From an uncultured Ruminococcus sp. (GTDB lineage: Bacteria; Bacillota; Clostridia; Oscillospirales; CAG-272), in contig CADAXH010000076.1 of the NCBI GenBank assembly GCA_902791785.1, forward strand, positions 1 through 6,351: DNA of 6,351 nucleotides, given 5' to 3'. Each line of letters starts with the position of its first letter. Positions within the stretch are counted from its first letter, which is position 1. Under the pieces are notes generated by a model. The model was not told the DNA's origin. It worked only from the letters and a program-made list of their open reading frames with translations, and searched no databases. A program made the position numbers and the translations under genes. Shown here piece after piece: positions 1-6,236 of this stretch.

Positions 1-46
1 TTTTACTTGGGATATTATTACATATTAGGACAGCAAAGTCAAATGC

Positions 47-94
47 AGAGAATCAAATCAATAAATTTCAAGAGAATCAAATCAATAAATTTCA
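47..94. repeat. 24-bp perfect tandem duplication
   Basis: A 24-nt unit beginning AGAGAATCAAATC occurs twice back to back (47-70 and 71-94) with no mismatch. It lies in AT-rich DNA upstream of the vanZ-like gene. I see no credible gene across it, since the minus-strand frame that crosses it has no family signature. Perfect identity suggests a recent slippage duplication; a doubled protein-binding site is also possible. Confidence 0.9.
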
Positions 95-105
95 AAAACA
101 CAAAT

Positions 106-134
106 GCTGAACACAAATTCAAAAAGTGTTCAGC
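106..134. other. 9-bp inverted repeat (hairpin) in the leader region
   Basis: GCTGAACAC (106-114) and GTGTTCAGC (126-134) are perfect reverse complements around an 11-nt A-rich loop. No T-run follows on the plus strand. On the minus strand the stem is followed by a loosely T-rich stretch, so a weak terminator for a leftward transcript is possible. It could equally be an operator or a leader hairpin; its role is unresolved. Confidence 0.55.
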
Positions 135-200
135 GAGTTGCTGCTTTGGAGAAAGTAGATGTGATTGTGTTTTCTGTTGAAGTACTCTTATACATGGATA

Positions 201-227
201 TTGAAAATAAACTAAAAATGTGATACT
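201..227 (+). promoter_or_regulatory. tentative promoter of the vanZ-like gene
   Basis: TTGAAA (201-206) precedes a GATACT box (222-227) carrying a TGT extension (219-221). The 15-nt spacer is shorter than ideal and the -10 matches TATAAT at only four of six positions. An alternative pair is TTGTGT (165-170) with TATACA (189-194). Neither is strong, and transcription could instead start before the window. Confidence 0.25.
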
Positions 228-260
228 CTTTCCGTGGACAAGTAAAAAAATAAAATTCGC

Positions 261-272
261 AGGAAAGGTGGG
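261..272 (+). promoter_or_regulatory. ribosome binding site of the vanZ-like gene
   Basis: The purine-rich AGGAAAGGTGGG ends 8 nt before the ATG at 281, which fixes that start codon. No other in-frame start has comparable support. Confidence 0.7.
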
Positions 273-280
273 CAATACAT

Positions 281-799
281 ATGTATAACGAAACACGTGT
301 GTTAGCCAAAAGAATAGTGTTTGGGCTACTTGCACTGTCTATGATGGTTGTTATATTTTTGTTTTCGTCCCAGACCGGCGAAGAATCAGGCGAACTCAGC
401 AACGGAATTACTGAGGTGATAGTTGAAGTTGTATCAAAGACATTTGACCTGGATATAAAGGAGAATCCTGAATCTATGGAGACTTTCCACCTTGTGATCA
501 GGAAGATTGCTCATTTTACGGTCTATTTTGTTCTTGGTTTGTTTATATCTTTGTTTTTATGTTCATTCGAAGGGAGACTGATTGTTCAGTCAGGAATCAG
601 TCTTGGAATTGCTGCCGTATATGCCATATCAGATGAGATTCACCAATCTTTTGTAGGTGGCAGGGCGATGGCTGTCTGGGACATGATAATTGACACATCA
701 GGTGCTTTGCTTGCGGTTCTCATAGTATTCCTGATTTTGAAGTCCTCCTATAAAAAGCACAAAAAACAAGATGTTCAGGTAGAAATATACCCCATATGA
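281..799 (+). CDS. VanZ-family membrane protein
   Basis: This 172-residue integral membrane protein of the VanZ family has four predicted hydrophobic segments at about residues 10-28, 76-94, 102-118 and 138-154, and a basic, lysine-rich C-terminal tail. Family motifs are visible in order: FSSQTGEES after the first segment (28-36), RKIAHFTVYFVLG (74-86), SDEIHQSFVGGR (117-128), then D134 and D138 leading into the last segment. VanZ itself gives low-level teicoplanin resistance in Tn1546. Most chromosomal relatives have no assigned role and sit in the cell envelope. No vanA/vanB-type genes are present here, so glycopeptide resistance should not be assumed. Start at 281 is supported by a good ribosome binding site. 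The gene looks monocistronic: it ends inside a terminator and converges on the glycoside hydrolase gene. Length and motif order suggest an intact protein. Confidence 0.9.
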   Translation: MYNETRVLAKRIVFGLLALSMMVVIFLFSSQTGEESGELSNGITEVIVEVVSKTFDLDIKENPESMETFHLVIRKIAHFTVYFVLGLFISLFLCSFEGRLIVQSGISLGIAAVYAISDEIHQSFVGGRAMAVWDMIIDTSGALLAVLIVFLILKSSYKKHKKQDVQVEIYPI

Positions 800-831
800 G
801 GCTGAAAAAGCTTTCATACGGGGTATTTTTT
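787..831. terminator. intrinsic terminator between convergent genes, overlapping the vanZ-like stop
   Basis: ATACCCC (787-793) pairs with GGGGTAT (820-826). After an A/C mismatch, TATGA (795-799) pairs with TCATA or its wobble partners (814-818), and GCT/AGC (801-803 with 809-811) closes a GAAAA loop. T826-T831 forms the rightward U-tract. The TGA stop (797-799) lies within the left arm. Read leftward, the stem is followed by ATATTTCT, a poorer U-tract, so it may also serve the glycoside hydrolase gene that ends at 833. Confidence 0.85.
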
Positions 832-832
832 G

Positions 833-2560
833 TTATTTGAGTTTTTCTATTTCGGCTGTTTCTTCCATTGCCTTTTTCATTCTGTCCATCATTTCATTGC
901 TGAATTTCGGCGTTCTGTCGTAATAGTACAGACCATTACGTTCCTGTTCCACGTCATAAAGCTGTGTATAGCACACGCCGCATATTCTTGGATTCTTTCT
1001 GAAGGCATCAATCATGCCGACATATCTTGTTTCGAATTCTTCAAGGGTCTTTGGTGCGTTTCCGTATCCCCAGCCCTGATCGTCGTCGCCTGTCCACTTG
1101 ATTCCGCCATATTCAGACAGGAAATAGGGAAGTCCTTCAGTATATGACTGTCTTTCTGTGTAGTTGACAAACACTTCATTCTCGTTGAAGTCCTTGTATC
1201 TTTCATGCAGGAAAACTTCATTCTGGTTGTAGTCGTGAATGTCAAAGATGTCTGTTACAACGTGATAGTTACCGCTTGTGTCTATAACGGGTCTGAAAGG
1301 ATCGAATCTCTTTGTCTCAAGATAAATTCTTCTGAGAAGCTCATTGTTTTGCATTCTTCCGTCAACATTCCATGTTTCATTGAACGGGCACCATCCTATG
1401 AGTGAAGGATGGTTGTAGTCTCTTTCCACGGATTCCATCCACTCGGGCAGATAAATCTGAACTCCTTCATCAAGTGACGGGTCAAATCCCCAGTTTGGAT
1501 ATTCACCCCACACAAGATATCCGTGTCTGTCGGCTTCATAAATAAATCTTCTCTCAAAAACTTTTTCGTGAAGTCTTGCGCCGTTGAAACCGAATCTTTG
1601 TGAAAGAAGAATATCATTAAGCAGTGCTTCGTCGGTCGGAGCGGTGTAAACGCCGTCAGGGTAGAATCCCTGATCAAGGACCATTCTCATAAAAATGTTT
1701 TTGCCGTTCAGTTTCAGCTGAGTTCCGTCAATTTCTATTTTTCTCATTCCGAAATAAGAGGAGACAGTATCTTTTCCTGATTCTGATTCAATAACAATGG
1801 ATAAATCATAGAGATTGGGATTCTCAACATCCCAGAGCTTTATGTCCTTTACAGTAAACTGAAGTGTAGTGCATGGCGATTTTGTCGTTACAGCTGCCCG
1901 TCCCTGAGGAACTGAGTCAAATCTGCTTGACAGAGAAATCTTCCTTTCTCCTTTTCCTTCAGTATATACTCGTGCTGTTACAACGCCTGTATCGATATCC
2001 GTGTCTATGAAAATCTTCTTCAGATATACGGCGGGAACTCTTTCAAGCCAAACTGTCTGCCAGATGCCTGTCGTTCTTGTATACATACATCCGTAGGAAT
2101 TGTATTTGGGAGATTGTTTTCCTGATGGCTGTTTGGTGTTTCTGGAGTCTCCTTCACAATATACAACAATGGTGTTGTCGCCTTCAGTTACATATTCAGT
2201 GATGTCAAAAGAAAATGGAGTGTATCCGCCTTTGTGGGAACCAACCTCTTTGCCGTTTATATAAAGATATGTGGTGTAATAAGCAGCTTCAAAGTTGATC
2301 AGAAGTCTGTCTGTACCAAGATTTCCGACCTTGATTGTTTTTCTGTACCAGCATGCATTTATAAAGTCTTTGTACTCGATGCCCGACAATTTTGATTCAG
2401 GGCAGAAGGGTACATTTATTTTTTTGCTGAATTTTTCCTGTTCATAAACTTTTCTTTCTCTTCCGGTTGCTCCGAAATCGAATTCAAAGTCCCATTTTCC
2501 ATTGAGATTTGTCCAGTTTTTTCTTACAAGTTCCGGACGCGGATATGCTTTTCTTTCCAT
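833..2560 (-). CDS. glycoside hydrolase family 2 enzyme (beta-galactosidase/beta-glucuronidase-like)
   Basis: This is a 575-residue cytoplasmic GH2 enzyme with no signal peptide. A sugar-binding jelly-roll domain spans about residues 5-170 (KNWTNLNGKWDF near the start, then YYTTYLYINGKEVGSHKGGY). An immunoglobulin-like strand domain follows at about 175-275 and a TIM barrel at about 280-570. By family precedent the acid/base is Glu395 in WCPFNETWN and the nucleophile is Glu483 in FLSEYGG. The usual RGxNxHED-like barrel entry is replaced by VLDQGFYPDG (294-303) followed by NGARLHEKVF. This marks a GH2 subgroup lacking the classical LacZ metal-site loop. The enzyme should hydrolyse terminal beta-linked sugars with retention, but the substrate cannot be read from sequence. 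I chose the ATG at 2560. A GTG at 2569 is in frame but lies inside the GGGGTGA ribosome binding site (2566-2572), so the longer 578-residue form is less likely. The gene is monocistronic, divergent from the RHH-clpB operon. Confidence 0.92.
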   Translation of the reverse strand: MERKAYPRPELVRKNWTNLNGKWDFEFDFGATGRERKVYEQEKFSKKINVPFCPESKLSGIEYKDFINACWYRKTIKVGNLGTDRLLINFEAAYYTTYLYINGKEVGSHKGGYTPFSFDITEYVTEGDNTIVVYCEGDSRNTKQPSGKQSPKYNSYGCMYTRTTGIWQTVWLERVPAVYLKKIFIDTDIDTGVVTARVYTEGKGERKISLSSRFDSVPQGRAAVTTKSPCTTLQFTVKDIKLWDVENPNLYDLSIVIESESGKDTVSSYFGMRKIEIDGTQLKLNGKNIFMRMVLDQGFYPDGVYTAPTDEALLNDILLSQRFGFNGARLHEKVFERRFIYEADRHGYLVWGEYPNWGFDPSLDEGVQIYLPEWMESVERDYNHPSLIGWCPFNETWNVDGRMQNNELLRRIYLETKRFDPFRPVIDTSGNYHVVTDIFDIHDYNQNEVFLHERYKDFNENEVFVNYTERQSYTEGLPYFLSEYGGIKWTGDDDQGWGYGNAPKTLEEFETRYVGMIDAFRKNPRICGVCYTQLYDVEQERNGLYYYDRTPKFSNEMMDRMKKAMEETAEIEKLK

Positions 2561-2565
2561 TTTTG

Positions 2566-2572
2566 TCACCCC
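2566..2572 (-). promoter_or_regulatory. ribosome binding site deciding the glycoside hydrolase start
   Basis: On the minus strand GGGGTGA precedes the ATG at 2560 by 5 nt. The same motif serves clpB (3361-3367). Because the upstream in-frame GTG (2569) is part of this motif, the ATG is the better start. Confidence 0.65.
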
Positions 2573-2592
2573 ATTAATAAATATTTCATCTA

Positions 2593-2620
2593 ATTATACC
2601 ACATCATTTTTGGTTGGCAA
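2593..2620 (-). promoter_or_regulatory. promoter of the glycoside hydrolase gene
   Basis: Read leftward, TTGCCA (2620-2615, five of six matches to TTGACA) is followed by a 16-nt spacer and a perfect TATAAT (2598-2593). Transcription would begin near 2586, giving a leader of about 25 nt. A second possible -35, TTGACA at 2634-2629, has only AAAAAT 17 nt further on and is less convincing. I saw no clear catabolite-control (cre) site. Confidence 0.75.
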
Positions 2621-2655
2621 CATTCAATTGTCAAAAAGAAAATTTGCAAACAATT

Positions 2656-2684
2656 TTATATAAATTCATTGACAAATTATATAA
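2656..2684. promoter_or_regulatory. candidate operator: two TTATATAA palindromes 21 bp apart
   Basis: TTATATAA occurs at 2656-2663 and 2677-2684. The centres are 21 bp apart, about two helical turns, so both copies face the same side of DNA. Each is preceded by ACAA (2650-2653 and 2672-2675), making a near-direct repeat. The second copy lies between the -35 and -10 boxes of the RHH-clpB promoter and the first just upstream of the -35. RHH proteins bind as cooperative dimers to short repeats spaced by about a helical turn, so this fits autoregulation. The assignment is inference, and AT-rich palindromes also arise by chance. Confidence 0.35.
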
Positions 2685-2697
2685 CGCGTGCTAGAAT
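2669..2697 (+). promoter_or_regulatory. promoter of the RHH-clpB operon
   Basis: A perfect TTGACA (2669-2674), a 17-nt spacer and TAGAAT (2692-2697, five of six matches) with a TGC extension (2689-2691) make a near-consensus vegetative sigma-A promoter. Transcription would begin near 2704. Such a strong housekeeping promoter before a heat-shock gene usually implies repression under normal conditions, as with HrcA or CtsR. No TTAGCACTC-type CIRCE arm and no GGTCAAA heptad is visible in the intergenic region. Confidence 0.85.
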
Positions 2698-2710
2698 ACA
2701 ATTGAAAACC

Positions 2711-2717
2711 GGAGGTG
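2711..2717 (+). promoter_or_regulatory. ribosome binding site of the RHH gene
   Basis: GGAGGTG is a near-perfect Shine-Dalgarno sequence; its GGAGG core ends 6 nt before the ATG at 2722 and confirms that start. Confidence 0.85.
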
Positions 2718-2721
2718 AAAT

Positions 2722-3360
2722 ATGGGAAAAAGTTTATACAGCCTGATTCTTTCTGATGAAGTGGTGAGAAAAATAGACACGCTTGCCCACAGAAGCGGAA
2801 CAAACCGATCAAACTACATAAACAGCATTCTTGCTGAACACGCTTCTGTGACAACTCCAGAGAGAAGGATTAATGACATTTTTGGCCTTATCAACGACTT
2901 TTTCGGTGACGGAGACATTGTGCCGTTCTACACGCCTAATCAGTCTTCTATGTCGCTGAAAAGCTGCCTTGAATACAAATACAGACCCACAATGAAATAT
3001 GAAGTTGAACTTTATCGTTCAGAAGTCGGAAAGACAGTCGGACAACTTGATGTGCTGTTCAGAACTACATCAAGTGAACTACTGAACAAACTTGTTGAGT
3101 TTTTCAGAATGTGGGTTAATGTAGAGAGAAGTATTCTTCCATTGGAACATGAATATGAGCTGGGCGAAGGCAAGTTTTCAAGAAGCATTTCATCTGAAAA
3201 TGTAATGAATCATTCTTCGGGTGAATTTGCAGCGGCAATTTCGGGCTATGTCAAATTGTTTGACAACTCTCTCAAATCTTACATAAGCGGGGAGAAGACT
3301 TCCGGTGAAATCGGCAATGATTATTCAAAATATGCCAGAAATACAGATATATTGATATAA
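2722..3360 (+). CDS. ribbon-helix-helix DNA-binding protein, putative regulator of clpB
   Basis: This 212-residue protein has a recognisable N-terminal ribbon-helix-helix (Arc/CopG/MetJ-type) fold. SLYSLIL (4-10) is the DNA-contacting strand, SDEVVRKIDTLAHRSG (11-26) helix A, and NRSNYINSILAEHA (28-41) helix B, with the typical GTNRS turn (26-30). The remaining 170 residues match no family I recognise. They hold a possible helix at 50-62 (INDIFGLINDFFG), a central part with strand-like YKYRPTMKYEVELYRS (85-100), an amphipathic helix (118-131) and a serine-rich C-terminal third. No transmembrane segment or signal peptide is present. The gene has a near-consensus promoter and an excellent ribosome binding site, and its stop lies 13 nt before clpB, so the two are almost certainly co-transcribed. 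From position I infer a regulator of its own operon, possibly responding to heat or protein damage through the C-terminal domain. The RHH fold is well supported; the clpB link is inference. An antitoxin role is less likely, because the protein is long and no toxin gene adjoins it. Confidence 0.85.
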   Translation: MGKSLYSLILSDEVVRKIDTLAHRSGTNRSNYINSILAEHASVTTPERRINDIFGLINDFFGDGDIVPFYTPNQSSMSLKSCLEYKYRPTMKYEVELYRSEVGKTVGQLDVLFRTTSSELLNKLVEFFRMWVNVERSILPLEHEYELGEGKFSRSISSENVMNHSSGEFAAAISGYVKLFDNSLKSYISGEKTSGEIGNDYSKYARNTDILI

Positions 3361-3373
3361 GGGGTGATTATTT

Positions 3374-5968
3374 ATGGATGCCAATAAACTTACTCAAAAA
3401 TCCAGGGATATACTATCCGAATCCCAGTCATTGGCAATTCAGAACGGAAATATGTACATAATGCCTGAACACATGTGTTACTCACTTGTGAATCAGGACG
3501 ATGGACTGATTCCGTCGCTTCTTGCCAAACTCGGAATAGAATGCAGCTCGCTGCTCGACGATATAAACAAAGCGATAAGCGGCCTGCCAAAGGTGTCAGG
3601 AGCCGGCAGAGATCAGAATTCGATTCTTATTTCAAAAGAGACGGACACAATTCTTGCAGGGGCAGAGAAAATAGCGTCAAAGAGCGGAGACGAGTTCATA
3701 TCAGTTGAACATTTGATGATGTCTCTGCTTGATAATCCAACACAAAAACTCAAAGAAATATTCAAGAGATGGAACATCAACAAAACAGACTTTGCGAAGG
3801 AGCTCGGAAAAGTAAAAACTTCAAGAATAACAAATGACAATCCGGAAGAAACGTATGACGCTTTGTCAAAATACGGAACTGATCTTGTCGCATACGCAAG
3901 GGATCAGAAACTTGATCCTGTAATTGGAAGAGATGAGGAAATAAGACACACAATTCTTATTCTTTCAAGAAAGACCAAGAACAATCCTGTATTGATAGGC
4001 GAACCCGGTGTTGGTAAAACAGCAATTGTCGAAGGTCTGGCGCAGAGAATTGTAAGGGGAGATGTCCCTGACGGACTGAAAGACAAAACGATCTTCTCGC
4101 TTGACATGGGTGCACTTATTGCAGGTGCTAAATACAGAGGAGAGTTTGAAGAGAGACTGAAGGCGGTTCTTGAAGCGGTTACAAAAAGCGAAGGAAAAAT
4201 AATCCTGTTTATTGATGAACTTCACAACATCGTAGGAGCAGGAAAGACGGAAGGTTCAATGGATGCAGGCAACCTGCTTAAGCCAATGCTTGCCAGGGGA
4301 GAACTGCACTGCATAGGTGCAACGACTCTTGATGAATATCGTCAGTATATTGAAAAAGACAAGGCGCTTGAAAGACGATTCCAGCCTGTGCTTGTCGAAG
4401 AACCGAATGTTGAGGATACAATATCCATTCTCAGAGGACTGAAAGAGAGATATGAGGTTTATCATGGAGTCAGAATTCATGACAATGCACTTGTTGCTGC
4501 TGCGACGCTGAGCAACAGATATATAAGCGACAGGTTTCTTCCTGACAAGGCAATAGATCTCGTCGATGAAGCATGTGCCACCATCAGAACGGAAATTGAT
4601 TCCATGCCTGAAGAGGCAGATAACGTCAGAAGACACATTATTCAGCTTGAAATTGAAGAAATGGCACTGAAAAAAGAGACTGACACACTCTCAAAGGAAA
4701 GATTGGAAAAACTGCGCAACGAGCTTGCAGAAGAGCGCGACAGATACAATGAGATGAAGAGCAGATGGGATGTTGAAAAATCCAGTGCTGACGAGATAAA
4801 GCAGATTAAACAGGAAATAGAACAGACAAATCTGGCAATTGAAAGTGCTCAATCTTCATATGAGTATGAAAAAGCAGCAAAACTGCGCTATGGAACACTT
4901 CCTGAACTTCAGAAAAAACTGCAGGAAGCTGAAGAGAAAAATATCTCGGCAAGAGGCGCCAACTCCATGGTCAGAGATACTGTGACAGACAATGAAATAG
5001 CTGAAATAGTATCCAAGTGGACCGGAATTCCGGTGAACAAGCTTGTTGAAAGTGAAAAAGAGAAACTACTGCCTATGCCTGAAATTCTTCATAAGAGACT
5101 GATAGGGCAGGATGAAGCAGTTGACATGGTGTCAAAGGCGATTCTGAGATCAAGGGCCGGAATAGCTGACCCTAACAGGCCTATAGGATCATTTATGTTT
5201 CTTGGACCAACCGGTGTCGGAAAAACCGAGCTTGCAAGAACACTTGCCAAGACGCTGTTTGATGATGAGAAGAACCTCATAAGAATTGACATGACTGAAT
5301 ACATGGAAAAATTCAGCGTATCAAGGCTTATTGGAGCTCCTCCCGGTTATGTCGGATTTGACGAAGGCGGCCAGCTGACCGAAGCTGTCAGAAGAAAACC
5401 TTATTCAGTTATTTTGTTTGATGAAGTTGAAAAGGCTCATCCGGATGTATTCAATATTCTGCTTCAGATTCTCGATGACGGAAGGCTCACCGACAGCCAC
5501 GGACGAGTTGTGGATTTCAAGAATACCGTTATCATCCTCACAAGCAATCTGGGTTCACCATATCTTCTTGAAGGAATAGACGAAAACGGAAACATTACAG
5601 AAGAGGCACAGAATGAAGTCAATGCAGAACTGAAGAGAACATTCAGACCTGAGTTTTTGAACAGACTCGATGGAATAGTAATGTTTAAACCTCTCACCAA
5701 AGAAAATCTTTATAAGATTATTGATATACTTTTGGACAACCTGAAAAAGAGACTTGGCGAAATGCAGCTAAATCTCGAAGTGACAGACGAGGCAAAAGAT
5801 TTGATTATAGAGAAATCTTACGACTCAAATTATGGCGCAAGACCGCTCAAGAGATATCTTCAGAGCAATCTTGAAACATTGATAGCAGAACAAATTATAA
5901 GAAATAATTATTCAGCTGGTGATGTTCTGAAGATAGGTTCTTCTTCGGGAAAACTCGTGTGTAATTGA
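3374..5968 (+). CDS. clpB: ClpB, ATP-dependent protein disaggregase
   Basis: This is full-length ClpB (864 residues; relatives are about 855-875), a hexameric AAA+ chaperone that works with DnaK-DnaJ-GrpE to pull proteins out of cytoplasmic aggregates after heat stress. The N-terminal Clp_N double repeat covers about 1-145. The first AAA+ module has Walker A GEPGVGKT (209-216), pore-loop Tyr254 in KYRGEFE, Walker B ILFIDE (277-282, Glu282) and arginine fingers Arg334/Arg335. A charged coiled-coil middle domain (about 410-525), diagnostic of ClpB against ClpA and ClpX, follows. The second module has Walker A GPTGVGKT (611-618), pore-loop Tyr659 in GYVGFDEGG, Walker B VILFDE (679-684), FRPEFLNRLD (757-766) and sensor-2 GARPLKR (821-827). 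No ClpP-docking IGF/L loop was noticed, consistent with a disaggregase. All key residues are present. GGGGTGA (3361-3367) lies 6 nt before the ATG. The gene is second in an operon with the RHH gene and is followed by a strong terminator. Confidence 0.98.
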   Translation: MDANKLTQKSRDILSESQSLAIQNGNMYIMPEHMCYSLVNQDDGLIPSLLAKLGIECSSLLDDINKAISGLPKVSGAGRDQNSILISKETDTILAGAEKIASKSGDEFISVEHLMMSLLDNPTQKLKEIFKRWNINKTDFAKELGKVKTSRITNDNPEETYDALSKYGTDLVAYARDQKLDPVIGRDEEIRHTILILSRKTKNNPVLIGEPGVGKTAIVEGLAQRIVRGDVPDGLKDKTIFSLDMGALIAGAKYRGEFEERLKAVLEAVTKSEGKIILFIDELHNIVGAGKTEGSMDAGNLLKPMLARGELHCIGATTLDEYRQYIEKDKALERRFQPVLVEEPNVEDTISILRGLKERYEVYHGVRIHDNALVAAATLSNRYISDRFLPDKAIDLVDEACATIRTEIDSMPEEADNVRRHIIQLEIEEMALKKETDTLSKERLEKLRNELAEERDRYNEMKSRWDVEKSSADEIKQIKQEIEQTNLAIESAQSSYEYEKAAKLRYGTLPELQKKLQEAEEKNISARGANSMVRDTVTDNEIAEIVSKWTGIPVNKLVESEKEKLLPMPEILHKRLIGQDEAVDMVSKAILRSRAGIADPNRPIGSFMFLGPTGVGKTELARTLAKTLFDDEKNLIRIDMTEYMEKFSVSRLIGAPPGYVGFDEGGQLTEAVRRKPYSVILFDEVEKAHPDVFNILLQILDDGRLTDSHGRVVDFKNTVIILTSNLGSPYLLEGIDENGNITEEAQNEVNAELKRTFRPEFLNRLDGIVMFKPLTKENLYKIIDILLDNLKKRLGEMQLNLEVTDEAKDLIIEKSYDSNYGARPLKRYLQSNLETLIAEQIIRNNYSAGDVLKIGSSSGKLVCN

Positions 5969-5994
5969 ACGTTTTTCTAATTCAATGCGACAAT

Positions 5995-6050
5995 AGTAGC
6001 AGTGTTTAATCTGGGCTACCTTTTTCCAGATTTAATTCTGCTACTTTTTT
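5995..6050 (+). terminator. intrinsic terminator of the RHH-clpB operon
   Basis: AGTAGCAG (5995-6002) pairs perfectly with CTGCTACT (6038-6045). An inner stem pairs AATCTGG (6008-6014) with CCAGATT (6026-6032), with T/A pairs and a wobble bridging the two and an 11-nt loop at 6015-6025. The outer stem runs straight into T6045-T6050. It lies 27 nt after the clpB stop and should end the operon. Confidence 0.93.
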
Positions 6051-6141
6051 CTTTACGCAAAAATTTATTGAGAGCATAATAATGGCTTGTATTTTGAAAA
6101 TATCCTTGCGTAGTATTTTTGCTTACCACATCATCTAATTG
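6051..6141. other. non-coding spacer between the clpB terminator and the next promoter
   Basis: I see no gene here. TACGCAA (6054-6060) and TTGCGTA (6106-6112) form a 7-bp inverted repeat with a 45-nt gap, and GCAAAAAT (6057-6064) is matched by ATTTTTGC (6115-6122). Together they could fold loosely, but the gaps are long and the bases simple, so no function is assigned. Confidence 0.4.
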
Positions 6142-6170
6142 TTGCACGAGATACATGAGTCTGTTATAAT
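6142..6170 (+). promoter_or_regulatory. promoter of the lipoprotein-like gene
   Basis: A perfect TATAAT (6165-6170) carries a TGT extension (6162-6164) and lies 17 nt after TTGCAC (6142-6147), a half-matched -35. Extended -10 promoters tolerate a weak -35. Transcription would begin near 6177, leaving a leader of about 60 nt before the ATG at 6237. Confidence 0.75.
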
Positions 6171-6208
6171 ATTATTGAAAAGCACAATATTATGATCATG
6201 TATCGTCG
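6147..6208. repeat. nested inverted repeats embracing the promoter
   Basis: GATACATGA (6150-6158) and TCATGTATC (6196-6204) are perfect 9-bp inverted arms. They extend to 12 bp with a single-base bulge through CGA (6147-6149) and TCG (6206-6208). Inside lie ATAATATT (6166-6173) and AATATTAT (6186-6193). The -10 box and predicted transcription start fall within the dyad, so the outer arms look more like paired operator half-sites or a DNA cruciform than an RNA hairpin, because the left arm lies upstream of the start. Confidence 0.6.
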
Positions 6209-6236
6209 AATTAACTCTGTTTATTATGGGGACTCT

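Noticed and set aside
39..402. Minus-strand open frames across the leader and vanZ-like 5' end
   Set aside because: Low-complexity hydrophobic translations, no family signature, no good ribosome binding site, and overlap with a well-supported plus-strand gene.
281..799. Glycopeptide resistance determinant
   Set aside because: VanZ-family proteins are common chromosomal membrane proteins; no vanRSHAX-type genes are present in the window.
2567..2569. GTG at 2569 as the start of the glycoside hydrolase
   Set aside because: It lies inside the GGGGTGA ribosome binding site that serves the ATG at 2560.
2586..2607. Segments TACCACATCAT and CATCTAATT shared with 6124-6140, in rearranged order, both near promoters
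   Set aside because: Matches of 9-11 bases are expected by chance in a window of this size; the copies are not arranged alike relative to the promoters.
3797..3814. Possible internal translation start of ClpB giving the short form lacking the N domain
   Set aside because: AAGGAG (3797-3802) sits close to where other ClpB genes start the short form, but the codon at the expected place is GTA (3812-3814) and no ATG, GTG or TTG is in frame nearby.
5964..5986. Small hairpin ATTGAA/TTCAAT over the clpB stop as a terminator
   Set aside because: Only 6 AT-rich pairs with an 11-nt loop and no T-run after it; the terminator at 5995-6050 is far stronger.
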